64,000 nucleotides of DNA from Phylloscopus collybita (lineage: Eukaryota > Chordata > Aves > Passeriformes > Phylloscopidae), in assembly GCA_027886175.1 (NCBI GenBank), contig JAJNNQ010000156.1, forward strand, positions 434,001-498,000. The letters run 5' to 3'. Each line of letters starts with the position of its first letter. The first letter of the stretch is position 1. Of the stretch, positions 35,582 to 45,600 are shown piece after piece. Under the pieces are notes generated by a model. The model did no database searches. It had not been told where the DNA came from and saw only the letters and a list, made by a program, of their open reading frames with translations. Both the position numbers and the translations under genes were made by a program.

Positions 35582-36942
35582 TTACTGATCTGGTGTGTAA
35601 ACTTCTGAGCTATTTTCACTGCTGGTAACTTCGTCTAGCGGAAATTCGTTGGCTGGCTCTACTGAATGCACTGAATGCACAGAGGGGGTGGAAGTGGAAA
35701 AAACTGCACGCATGATCAAACTTTTTACTAAACTAAAAGCAAAGGCCACAACTAATACAATGAACAACACTAACAGTCCTGTTTTGATCCATGAGCTGGC
35801 AACTTTAGAAAGTCCGACATCTGAAAAGATGTTGTCAAACCAGTCTCCTATTTCTTCTTTGATGGAACTGACCATCCCTCGTAGCTGGTGGACAGATTTT
35901 CTGACGTCTTCTGCTTTAGATGATAGGTTGAAGCAGCAGAGTCCTTCGAACTCCTCGCACGAATGTTGATTCAACAAAAGCAAGTAATCAATGGCAGCTC
36001 TATTTTGGAGCGTTGCCCGTCTAGTTATCTGTTCGTCTGATAAGAGGTCACTTATAGCACGAGATGTTAAATTTGCTTGTTTAGCAAACATTCTAATTGG
36101 CCTAATTCTCCCACAGACTTTGCAATTGAAACCCAAGGTAAAAAAACTGACAGGGCTGCTGCTTTTGCCCTGGACCAATGGATAATTTCTGAATTGCAAT
36201 CCAAATTAAGACTTGTCAAGTCTCTCTTCTGAACTTTTAGAGAGGAATTTTTCTTGTGCCAATTGAGAATTTGAGTCATGTTAGGGGTAAAAAGGCTCAG
36301 CTTACTCAGAGTGCAAGGACCTCCAATGAGATGAGCTGGGATCCCAGTAAAGGCTCTGTCACTACAAACAAGGAAAAAACCTTTGGGAAGGGAAAGGGAA
36401 TTGCTAGCAGAAAAAGTAAGGACATGAACAATTTTTGCACACCAATTTGTTGCCATATAAGAAATTTCAGCTTGTCTCAAATTGTAAAACGACTTTTCTT
36501 GCTCTTTGGGTGGGGTATACATAAATTGAACACAAAAAGGAGCTTTGGAGGACCCAAGGAGTTCTAATTCTTGGGGCTCCAGGTGGGGGCGGCCGAGAGA
36601 CTGAGACCATTGTTTCCAAAAAGCAAGGGGATTTTTAACAACAGTAGAAGGGGGCTCATTTATTTCTTGAAACTCTTTAACTGCGCTAGGTTTCTGATTA
36701 AAACTTTGACGCTACCGGAGGAGTGGTTGAGGATACTCTTCTTTTGCAGGGATCCCTACTAAGCAGGCAGACATGGGATTTTGGGCTGAGGCTGAGGCTA
36801 GACAAATGTGATCTTGGCCTAGACTCTGTGCAAGGGTTTTCCACACATTGGTTTTTGGCTGTGGGACAATCCAGAAGAAAGCCAGGGTTGGCAAACTGAG
36901 CAGCATCACAAATGCAAACACCCTCGAACTACGAATTTCCAT
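35582..36942 (-). pseudogene. env: Retroviral envelope glycoprotein gene, frameshifted
   Basis: Env mediates receptor binding and membrane fusion in intact viruses; here it is broken. The likely start is ATG at 36,942, just downstream of a good splice acceptor, followed by a hydrophobic signal peptide (VFAFVMLLSLPTLAFF). The surface subunit has typical segments such as GIPAHLIGGPCTLSKLSLFT. One in-frame TAG lies at 36,712-36,714, and a single-base-type frameshift lies near 36,070-36,090. The transmembrane subunit is in the other frame (35,582 to about 36,080). It has the LQNRAAIDYLLL immunosuppressive-type region, a C-X6-CC motif (CEEFEGLCC), a membrane anchor (LLVLFIVLVVAFAFSL) and a cytoplasmic tail ending at the TAA at 35,582. 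No dibasic furin motif is seen before the fusion-peptide region. C-X6-CC is known from alpha- and gammaretroviral Envs with a disulfide-linked surface subunit. Confidence 0.88.
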
Positions 36943-36964
36943 GCTGACCACCAGGCCTGTAGTT

Positions 36965-36966
36965 CT
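36965..36966 (-). promoter_or_regulatory. Env splice acceptor
   Basis: Minus strand 'ttcttttcttttaagttacag' ends with AG at 36,966-36,965, 23 nt before the env ATG at 36,942. A pyrimidine-rich acceptor in this place is where a subgenomic env mRNA would be spliced. Confidence 0.6.
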
Positions 36967-36986
36967 GTAACTTAAAAGAAAAGAAT

Positions 36987-38456
36987 TTAGTTAAACAAAC
37001 ACTGAAAACACTCAGCAAGAGGAAGCAGCTCTTCTGCTTCTTCCTCTTGCCAAAACATCCAGGAAGGAATACTAACTGGACAAGAAGGCTCTGTGTCTGA
37101 ACCTTCCTGTTCTTCATCTTTTTTTCTCTTTCTCCAGGAGGCGACAGCTGCCTGGGGCACTTTTGCTTCTGATGTTTTGGGGACATAGGGTCTCACACAT
37201 CGGGAGGGAATCTACCGCAAGCCGGTGGGAGTGGAGACACAGGCGTACCCGCGCCTCCAGGTGACTAAATCATGAGGACTCTGTATCCTCAAAGTTTCTG
37301 GATCTTTGACAAGGACCTTTGGCCTTTCATGGGGTTCTAACAGAGAGCTCCCTCGAAAGTGCCTTGTCACCGGCGGGTTCATGGTCTCAAAGGAACAGTT
37401 AAGAAAATTCAAAGTGAACAGAGCACGGGCCAATCTCACAGATGGTGGTTCAATTTTGAGAATTGGTTGCTGCTGACTAAGGACTCTTTTGAGGTTAAGA
37501 TGAGTCCTCTCCACAATTGCTTGGCCTGTGGGAGAGTGGGGAATCCCTGTTTTGTGTTTTACTTCTCATTGCTGTAAAAAGTTGCTGAATTCTTTAGATG
37601 TGTATGCTGGAGCATTATCTGTTTTCAAGGACTTTGGGATGCTTAATACAGCGAAAGCCTGGATAAAATGCTTGATAGCATCTCCAGCTTTCTCTCCTGT
37701 GTGGGCAGATGCAAAAACAGCTCCTGAGAACGTGTCGACAGAGACATGCACGAACTTTTGCTTTCCGAAAGGGGCAAAGTGCGTGACGTCTGATTGCCAC
37801 ACTTCACAGCTGGACAAACCTCGGGGATTGACACCTGTGGGCAGAGATGAGATTGCACATTTGTTACATTGTGAACAGTTGTTTACAATTGCTTTGGCTT
37901 GGTCACGAGTTAAATTAAACTGCCTGACCAGTCCAGGTGCATTTTGGTGATGGAGTTGGTGACTGATTCTTGCTTGCTCAAAGTGATTTGGCAGAGGAGC
38001 TATCTCCACGGTGGTGGCAAGAGCATCAGCTCTCTTGTTTCCCTCTGCAATGAATCCTGGGAGTTCTGTGTGTGACCTGGTGTGCATCACAAAAAAGGGG
38101 TGTTCTCAGAGAGAAATAAGTTTCACGAGCTTAGAAAGCAACTGAAAAAGTGTGATGTTAGAGACTTCTTGCAGCACAGACTGTTCTGCTCTGGAAACTA
38201 TCCCTGCTACATAACTGGAATCTGTCACTAAATTAAAGGGTTCAGAAAATTTTTCAAATGCTCTGACAACTGCAGCCAATTCAGCAACCTGAGGTGAGCC
38301 TTCCACCTCTGCAACATCAGATTCCCACGGATGTGAATCGGGATCTCGCCAAGTCATTACCGACTTGTGAGATTTACCCGACGCGTCTGTGAACACTGTC
38401 AGTGCATTAAGTGGTTTTCTGCTTTGCATAGTTTTCAGCTCAAATGAAATTGGACA
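36987..38456 (-). pseudogene. pol: Retroviral pol fragment: RNase H and integrase, with three in-frame stops
   Basis: One frame is open from 38,456 to the TAA-type end at 36,987 apart from stops at 38,106-38,108 (TGA), 37,566-37,568 (TGA) and 37,212-37,214 (TAG). There is no frameshift. RNase H shows the acidic residues in VFTDASG, AELAAVV, LVTDSSY and KRADALA. Integrase follows with an HX3H...CX2C zinc motif (HQLHH, CSQC), the catalytic aspartates in WQSDVTH and KTDNAPAY, and the glutamate in GQAIVERTH just after the second stop. A C-terminal DNA-binding domain (LVTWRRGYACV) and a charged tail follow. Reverse transcriptase and everything upstream are lost at the deletion junction. The domains act in reverse transcription and integration in intact viruses; this copy cannot make either enzyme. 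Confidence 0.92.
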
Positions 38457-38483
38457 TCAGCACTGAACATTTTAAACCTAAAC
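38457..38483 (-). other. Deletion junction between pol and the 5' LTR remnant
   Basis: Upstream of the RNase H frame the reading frame closes at 38,457. By 38,484 the sequence is identical to the start of the LTR. The junction is rich in repeated 'aaaccta' ('taaacctaaacctattctaaacctaac'), which suggests a microhomology-mediated deletion of the LTR remainder, leader, gag, protease and reverse transcriptase. Confidence 0.7.
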
Positions 38484-38562
38484 CTATTCTAAACCTAACA
38501 ATAAAACTCTTCATGCTGAATTTTCAGCTAAGGCCTGCACATATTATTTTTGCAGAGTCATA
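38484..38562 (-). repeat. Remnant of 5' LTR (79 bp)
   Basis: Identical over all 79 bases to 35,463-35,541, the U3 start of the 3' LTR. It ends at the target duplication. The plus-strand end reads 'gagtcata' and then GAGGAC. Two bases (TA) beyond the canonical CA end are therefore retained or belong to the flank. Confidence 0.9.
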
Positions 38563-38568
38563 GAGGAC
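38563..38568. repeat. Target-site duplication of provirus, right copy (GAGGAC)
   Basis: Second copy of GAGGAC. The satellite monomer resumes directly with 'gctttggtttcccatgg'. Confidence 0.88.
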
Positions 38569-41500
38569 GCTTTGGTTTCCCATGGAAAAGGGCCACCCTT
38601 GGTGTTAAATGCAGTCTGCTTGCCAATGGGCTTATGACTACTGAAATTCCATACAAATGAGAATATCTCCCAGGTGCAATCTAACACCAGATGGAAATTT
38701 CTCTGCCCTTGTGGTTCCAAAGGCCTCCTACAAATTTCCATCAGGAACCTAGTGTGGAGACTTTGGTTTCCCATGGAAAAGGACCACCGTTCCTGTCTAA
38801 TGCTGTCTGCCTGGCACTGTGGTTATGAGTGCTGAAGTTCCATACAAATGAGGATATCTCCCAGGTGTAATCTACCACCAAGTCGAAGTTTCTCTGCCCT
38901 CGTAGTGCCAAAGCCCTCCTAAAAACTGACATCAGGAACGTGGGGTGGAGACTTTGTTTTCCCATGGAAATGGGCCACCGTTTGTGTCTAATGCTATGTG
39001 CCTGCCACTGGGCTTATGCCTAGTAAAATCCCATACAATGAGGATATCTCCCAGATGGAGTCTACGACCAGATGAAAGTTTGTCTGCCCTTGTTATGCCA
39101 ACGGCCTCCTACAAACTGACATCAGGAATCTGGAGAGGACGCTTTGGTTTCCCATGGAAAAGGGCCACCCTTGGTGTTTAATGCTGTCTCCTTGCCACTG
39201 GGCTTATGACTACTGAAATTACATACAAATGAGGATATCTCCCAGATGCAATCTAACACCAGATGGAAGTTTGTCTGCCCTTGTAGTGCCAAAGGCCTCC
39301 TAAAAACTGACATCAGGAACATAGGATGGATAATTTGTTTTCCCATGGAAAAGGGCCACCGTTCGTGTCTAATGCTGTCTGCCTGCCACTGGGCTTCTAC
39401 CTGCTGAAATTCCATACAAGTGAGGATATCTCCCCAATGCAATCAGCCACCAGACGGAAGTTTGTGTGCCCTTGTACTGCCAAAGGCCTCCTAAAACCTG
39501 ACATCAGGAACGTGGCATGGAGACTTTGGCTGCCCATGGGAAAAGGGCCACCGTTCATGTCTAATGCTGTCTGCCTGCCACTGGGCTTCTACCTGCTGAA
39601 ATTCCATACAAATGAGGATTTCTCCCCGATTGAATCAACCAGCAGATGGAAGATTGTCTGCCCATGTAGTGCCAAAGCCTTCCTAGAAACGGACATCAGG
39701 AACGTGGGGTGGAGACTTTGGTTTCCTATAGAAATGGGCCACCGTTCGTGTGTAATGCTGTCTGCCTGCCACTGGGCTTCTTCCTACTAAAATTCCACTA
39801 AAATTCCATAGAAACGAGGATATCTCCCAGGTGCAATCTACAACCAGATGGAAGTTTCTCTGCCTGTATGTTGGAAAAGGCCTCCTACAAAGTAACATCA
39901 GCAATGAGCGCGGAGATTTGGGTTTCCCATAGAAATGGGCCACCGTTCGTGTCTAATGGTGTCTGCCTGCCACTGGGGTTATGCCTGCTAAAATTCCTCA
40001 CAAATGAGGATATCTCCCAGATGGAATCCACCACCAGTTCGAAGTTTGTTTGCCCTTGTAGTGCCAAAGGCCTCCTAAAAACTGACATCAGGAACCTGGG
40101 GTGGTGTCTTTGGTTTCTGATGGAAATGGGCCACCGTTCGTGTCTAATGATTTCTGCCGGCCATTGGGCTTCTGCCTACGAAAATTCCACTGAAATTCCA
40201 GACAAATGAAGACATCTCCCGGGTGCAGTCTATCGCCAGATATAAGTTTGTCTGCTCTTATAGTGCCAAATGCTTCCTGCAAACTGACATCAGGAATCTG
40301 GGGTGGAGACTTTGGTTTCCTCTGGAAAAGGGCCACCGTTCGCGTCTAATGATGTGTGCCTGCCACTAGGCTTCTGCCTATTAAAATTCCACTAAAATTC
40401 CATACATATGCGGATGTCTCTCAGGTGTAATCTACCACCAGATGGAAGTTTGTCTGCCCCTGTAGAGCCAAAGGCTTCCTACAAATTGACATCAGGAACC
40501 TGGGGCGGAGATTTTGGTTTCCCAAGGAAAAGGGCTACCGTTCGTGTCTAATGCTGTCTACCTGCCACTGGGATTATGGCTACTAAAATTACATACAAAT
40601 GAGGATATCTCCCAGATGGAATCTACCAGCAGTTGGAAGTTTGTCTACTCTTGTAGTGCCAGAGGCCTCCTAGGAAATGACATCAGGAACGTGGGGTGGA
40701 GAATTTGGTTTCCCATGGAAAAGGACCACCGTTCCTGTCTAATGCTGTCTGCCTGGCACTGTGATTATGACTGCGAAGTTCCATACAAATGAGGATATCT
40801 CCCAGGTGCAATCTACCACCAAATGGAAGTTTGTCTGCCCTTGTAGTGCCAAAGGCCTCCTAAAAACTGACATCAGGAATGTGGGGTGGAGACTTTGGTT
40901 TCCCATGGAAATGGGCCACCCTTTGTGTCTAATGCTATGTGCCTGCCACTGGGCTTATGCCTAGTAAAATCCCATATAAATGAGCATATCTCCCAGATGG
41001 AATCTACCACCAGTTAAAAGATTGTCTGCCCTTGTAATGCTAACGGCCTCCTACAAACTGACATCAGGAATCTGGAGAAGGCGCTTTGGTTTCCCATGTA
41101 AAAGGGCCACCCTTGGTGTTTAATGCTGTCTCCTTGCCACTGGGCTTATGACTACTGAAATTACATACAAATGAGGATATCTCCCAGATGCAATATGCCA
41201 CCAGATGGAAGTTTGTCTGCTCTTGCAGTGCCAAAGGCCTCCTTCAAACTGACATTCAGAACCTCACATGGAGACTTTGGTTTCCTATGAAAAAGGCCCA
41301 CCGTTCATGTTTAATGCTGTCTGTCTACCACTGGGCTTCTGAGCACTAAAATACCACTAAAATACAATAAAAATGGGGATATCTCCGAGGTGCAATCTAC
41401 CGCCAGATGGAAGTTTGTCTGCCCTTGTAGTGCCAAAGGCCTCCTAAATACTAACATCAGGAACATAGGATGGATAATTTGTTTTTCCATGGAAAAGGGC

Positions 41501-42620
41501 CACCTTTCGTGTCTAATGCTGTCTGCCTGCCAGTGGGCATATGCCTACTAAAATTCCCTACAAATGAGGATATCTCCCAAATGGAATTTCCCACCAGATG
41601 GAAGTTTGTCTGCCCTTTTAATGCCAAAGGCCTCTGACAAACTCACTTCAGGAGCCTGGGGTGGAGACTTTGTTTTCCCATGGAAAAGGGTCACCGTTCG
41701 TGTCTAATGCTGTCTGCCTGCCACTGGGCTTCTACCTGCTGAAATTCCATACAAATGAGGATATCTCCCCGATGCAATCAACCACCTGACGGAAGTTTGT
41801 CTGCGCTTGTACTGCCAACGGCCTCCTAAAACCTGACATCGGGAACGTGGTGTGGAGACATTGGTTTCCCATGGAAGAGGACCACCGTTCGTGTCTAATG
41901 CTGTCTTCCTGGTTCTGTGGTTATGACTGCTGAAGTTCCATACAAATGAGGATATCTCCCAGATGCAATATGCCACCAGATTGAAGTTTTTCTGCTCTTG
42001 CAGTGCCAAAGGCCTCCGTCAAACTGATATCCGGTACCTGGCCGAGAGACTTTGTTTCCTATGGAAAAGGCCCACCGTTCTTGTTTAATTCTGTCTGTCT
42101 GCCACTGGGCATATGCCTTCTAAAATTCCATACAAATGAGGATATCTCCCAAATGCAATTTCCCACCAGATGGAAGTTTGTCTGCCCTTGTAGTGCCAAA
42201 GGCCTTCTAAAAACTGACATCAGGAACGTGGGGTGGAGACTTTGTTTTCCCATGGACATGGGCCACCGTTTATGTGTAATGCTATGTGCCTGCCACTGGG
42301 CTTATGCCTAGGAAAATTCCATACAAATGAGGATCTCTCCCAGATGGAATCTACCACCAGTTGAAAGTTTGTCTGCCCTTGTAATGCCAACGGCCTCCTA
42401 CAAACTGACATCAGGAATCTGGAGAGGACGCTTTGGTTTCCCATGGAAAGGGGCCACCGTTGGTAATTAATGCTGTCTCCTGGCCACTGGGCTTATGACT
42501 ACTGAAATTACATAAAAATGAGGATATCTCCCAGACGCAATATGCCACCAGATGGAAGTTTGTCTGCTCTTGTTGTGCCAAAGGCCTCCTACAAACTGAT
42601 ATCAGGAATGTGGAGTTGAG
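38569..42620 (-). repeat. Tandem satellite, reverse orientation, heterogeneous monomers
   Basis: Continuation of the reversed 191/202-bp array after the provirus. Monomers differ from each other and no long higher-order period is obvious. The array ends within a monomer ('gatatcaggaatgtggagttgag') at 42,620, with an abrupt switch to the 21-bp minisatellite. No gene seen. Confidence 0.92.
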
Positions 42621-45600
42621 TCCCCTCCATAGCCCTCAATATCCCCTCTGGAGCCCCCAATGTCTCCTCCATAGCCCCAAATGTCCCCTCCATAGCCTTC
42701 TATGTCTCGTATGGAGCCCCCAATATCACCTCCATAGCCCCCAATGTACCACCATAGACATCAATGTCCCCTATGGAGCCCCAATGTCCCATACGGAGCT
42801 GCCAATATCCCCTCCATAATCCCCAATGTCCCCTCCAAAGCCCTCGATGTCTTTTATGGCGCCCCCAATGTCCCCTACATAGGCCACAATGTTCACACCA
42901 TAGCCCTCAATGTCCCTTATGGAACCTGCAATGTCCTCTCCATAGCCCCCAATCTCCCCTCCATAGCCCACAATATCTCACCCATAGCCCTCAATGTCCC
43001 CTATGGAGCCCCCAATGTCCCTTATGGAGCCCCCAATGTCCCTTATGGAGCCCCCAATGTCCCCTCCATAGCTCGCAATGTCCCCTATGGAGCCGTCAAT
43101 GTCCCCTCTGGAGCCCGCAATGTCCCCTAAAGAGCCCCTAATGTCCCCTATGCAACCCCCAATGTCCCATCTGGAGCCCCCAATGTCCACTCCATAGCCA
43201 ACGATGTCCAATATGGAGTTCCCAAAGTCCCCTATGGAGCCCCCAATGTCCCCTCCAAAGCCCCCAATGTCCCCTCTGGAGCCCCCAATGTCCTCTCCAT
43301 AGCCCACAATGTCCAATATGGAGTTCCCAAAGTCCCCTATGGAGCCCCCAATGTCTTCTCCAAAGCCCCCAATGTCCACTCCATAGCCCACAATGTCCAA
43401 TATGGAGTTCCCAAAGTCCCCAATGGAGCCCCCAATGTCCCCTTCACAGCCCTCAGTGTCCCCACCATAGCCCACAATGACCCCTCCCTAGCCCTCAGTG
43501 TTCCCTCCATAGCCCCCAATGTCCCTTCAGGTGACCCCAATGTCCCCTCCATAGCCCTCAGTGCCCCCTCCAAAGCCCCCAATGTCCCCTCCATGCCCCT
43601 AATGGCCCATCCAAACCCACAATGGCCCCTCCATAGTCGCCAATGTACCCTCTAGAGCCCCCAATGTCCCTTCCATAGCCCTCAATGTCCTCTCTGGAGC
43701 CCTCAATGTCCCCTCTGTAGCCCCTAGGGTCACATCCATAGCTTCCAATGTCCCCTCTGCAGCCCCCCCATGACCCCTCCATAGTCCTCAATGTCCCCTC
43801 CATAGCCCCCAATGTCCTCTATGGAGCCCCCAATGTCCCCTCTGGAACCCAAAATGTCCCCTCCATAGCCCTCAATTTCCCCTAGGCAGCCCCCAATGTC
43901 GACTCCGTAGCCCACAATGTCCCCTCTGGAGCACTCAATGTTTCCTATGGAGCCCCCAATGTCCCCTCCATAGCCATCAATATCTCCTATGGAGCCCCCA
44001 ATGCCCCCTCTTGAGTCCCCAATGTCCCCTCTGGAGCCCCCAATGTCCCCTCCATAGCCCTCAATATTCACTCTCTAGTACCGAGTGTCACCTTCATAGC
44101 CCTCAATGTCCCCTATGGAGCCCCCAATGCCCCCTCCATAGCCCCCAATGTCCCCTATGGAGCCCTCAATGTCCCCTCTGGAGCCCTCAATGTCCCCTCT
44201 GGAGCCCTCAAAGTCCCCTCCATAGCCCCCAATGTCCCCTCCATAGCGCCCAATGTCTCCTCTGGAGCCCTCAATGTCCCCTCCATAGCCCTCAATGTCC
44301 CCTCTTGAGCCCCCAATGTCCCTTATGGAGCCCCCAATGGACCCTCCATTGCCCTCAGTATCGCCTCTGGAGTTGTCAATGTCCCCTCCATAGCCCCCAA
44401 TATCCCCTATGGAGCCCCTAATGTCCTCTCCATAGCCCCCAATGTCCCCTCTGGAGACCCCCATGTCCCCTCCATAGCCCTCAATGTCCCCTCCATAGCC
44501 CTCAATGTCTCCTATGGAACTCCTAATGTCCCCTCCATAGCCCCCAATGTCCCCTCTGGAGCCTCCCATGTCCCCTCCATAGCCCCCAATGTCCCCTCCC
44601 TAGCCCTCAATGTCCCCTATGGAGCCCCCAATGTCCCCTCGTGAGTCCCCAATGTCCCCTCTGGAGCCTTCAATGTCCCATCTGGAGCCCTCATTGTACC
44701 CTACGGAGCCCTCAATGTCCACTCTGGAGCCCCCAATATCCCCTCTTGAGCACCCAGTGTCCCCTCCATAGCCCTCAATATCCCCTCTGTAGCCCCCTGT
44801 GTCACCTCCATAGCTCTCAATGTCCCCTATGGAGCCCCCAATGTTCCCTCTGGAGCCCTCAATGTCCCCTCTAGAGCCCGCAATTTCCACTATGGAGCCC
44901 ACAATGTCCCCTCCTGAGCACCCAAGGTCCCCTTAATAGCCCTCAATGTCCCCTCTGGAGACCTATATGTCCCCTATGGAGCCCCCAATGTCCCTTCTTG
45001 AGAACCCAATGTCCCCTCAGGATCCCCCAATGTCCCCTCCACAGCCCTCAATGTCCGCTCCATAGCTCTCAATGACCTCTTCAAAGCCCTCAGTGTCCTC
45101 TCCAAAGCCCCCAACATCCCCTCTGGAGGCCCCAATGTCCCCTCCGTAGCCCACAATGTCCCCTCCATAGCCCTCAATGTCCCCTCTGGAGCCCCCAATG
45201 TCCACTATGGAGCCCCCAATGTCCCCTCCATAGCCCCCTATGTCTTCTCCCTAGCCCTCAATGTCCCCTCTGGATCCCCCAATGTCCTCTCCGTAGCCCC
45301 CAATGTCCCCTACATAGCCCTCAATGTCGCCTCCATCGCCCTAAATGTCCCCTACTGAGCCCCCAATATCCCCTCCATTGCTCTCAATGGCCCCTCTGGA
45401 GCCTTCAATGTCCCCTCCATAGCCTTCAATGTCCCCTATGGATCCCAAATATCCCCTCTTGAGCCCCCAATGTCCCCTCCATAGCCGTCAACATCCCCTC
45501 TGGTGCCCTCAATATCCCCTCCATAGCCTTCAATGTCCCCTATGGAGCCCTCAATGTCCCCTCTGGTTCCCCAAATGTCCCCTCCGTAGCCCCCAATGTC

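Larger units (their letters stand above)
34826..38562 (-). mobile_element. Defective endogenous retrovirus (alpha/beta-like), minus strand
   Basis: A 3.7-kb provirus interrupts a satellite monomer with a 6-bp target duplication. In minus-strand order it has a 79-bp remnant of the 5' LTR, the RNase H and integrase parts of pol, env, a polypurine tract and a complete 3' LTR. Gag, protease, reverse transcriptase and the rest of the 5' LTR are missing through one internal deletion ending near 38,457-38,484. The coding regions carry stops and a frameshift, so the copy is non-functional. The 79-bp overlap of the two LTR ends is identical (38,484-38,562 versus 35,463-35,541), which suggests limited time since integration but is too short to date it. 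Integrase type, 6-bp duplication and a CX6CC-type transmembrane Env suggest an avian alpha/ERVK-like lineage; the exact family is unknown. Confidence 0.92.

Noticed and set aside
35649..35969. Plus-strand open frame of 106 codons
   Set aside because: It is antisense to the recognisable transmembrane Env region on the minus strand.
37359..37950. Plus-strand open frames opposite integrase
   Set aside because: They are shadows of the pol frame, which carries the integrase motifs.
1..42620. CRISPR-like array
   Set aside because: The repeats are contiguous tandem monomers without unique spacers, in a eukaryotic sequence.
1..42620. CENP-B box in the 191/202-bp monomer
   Set aside because: The closest stretch, 'gttcgtgtctaatg' on the complement, has TTCG but fails the required A and CGGG positions. 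I cannot support a CENP-B box.
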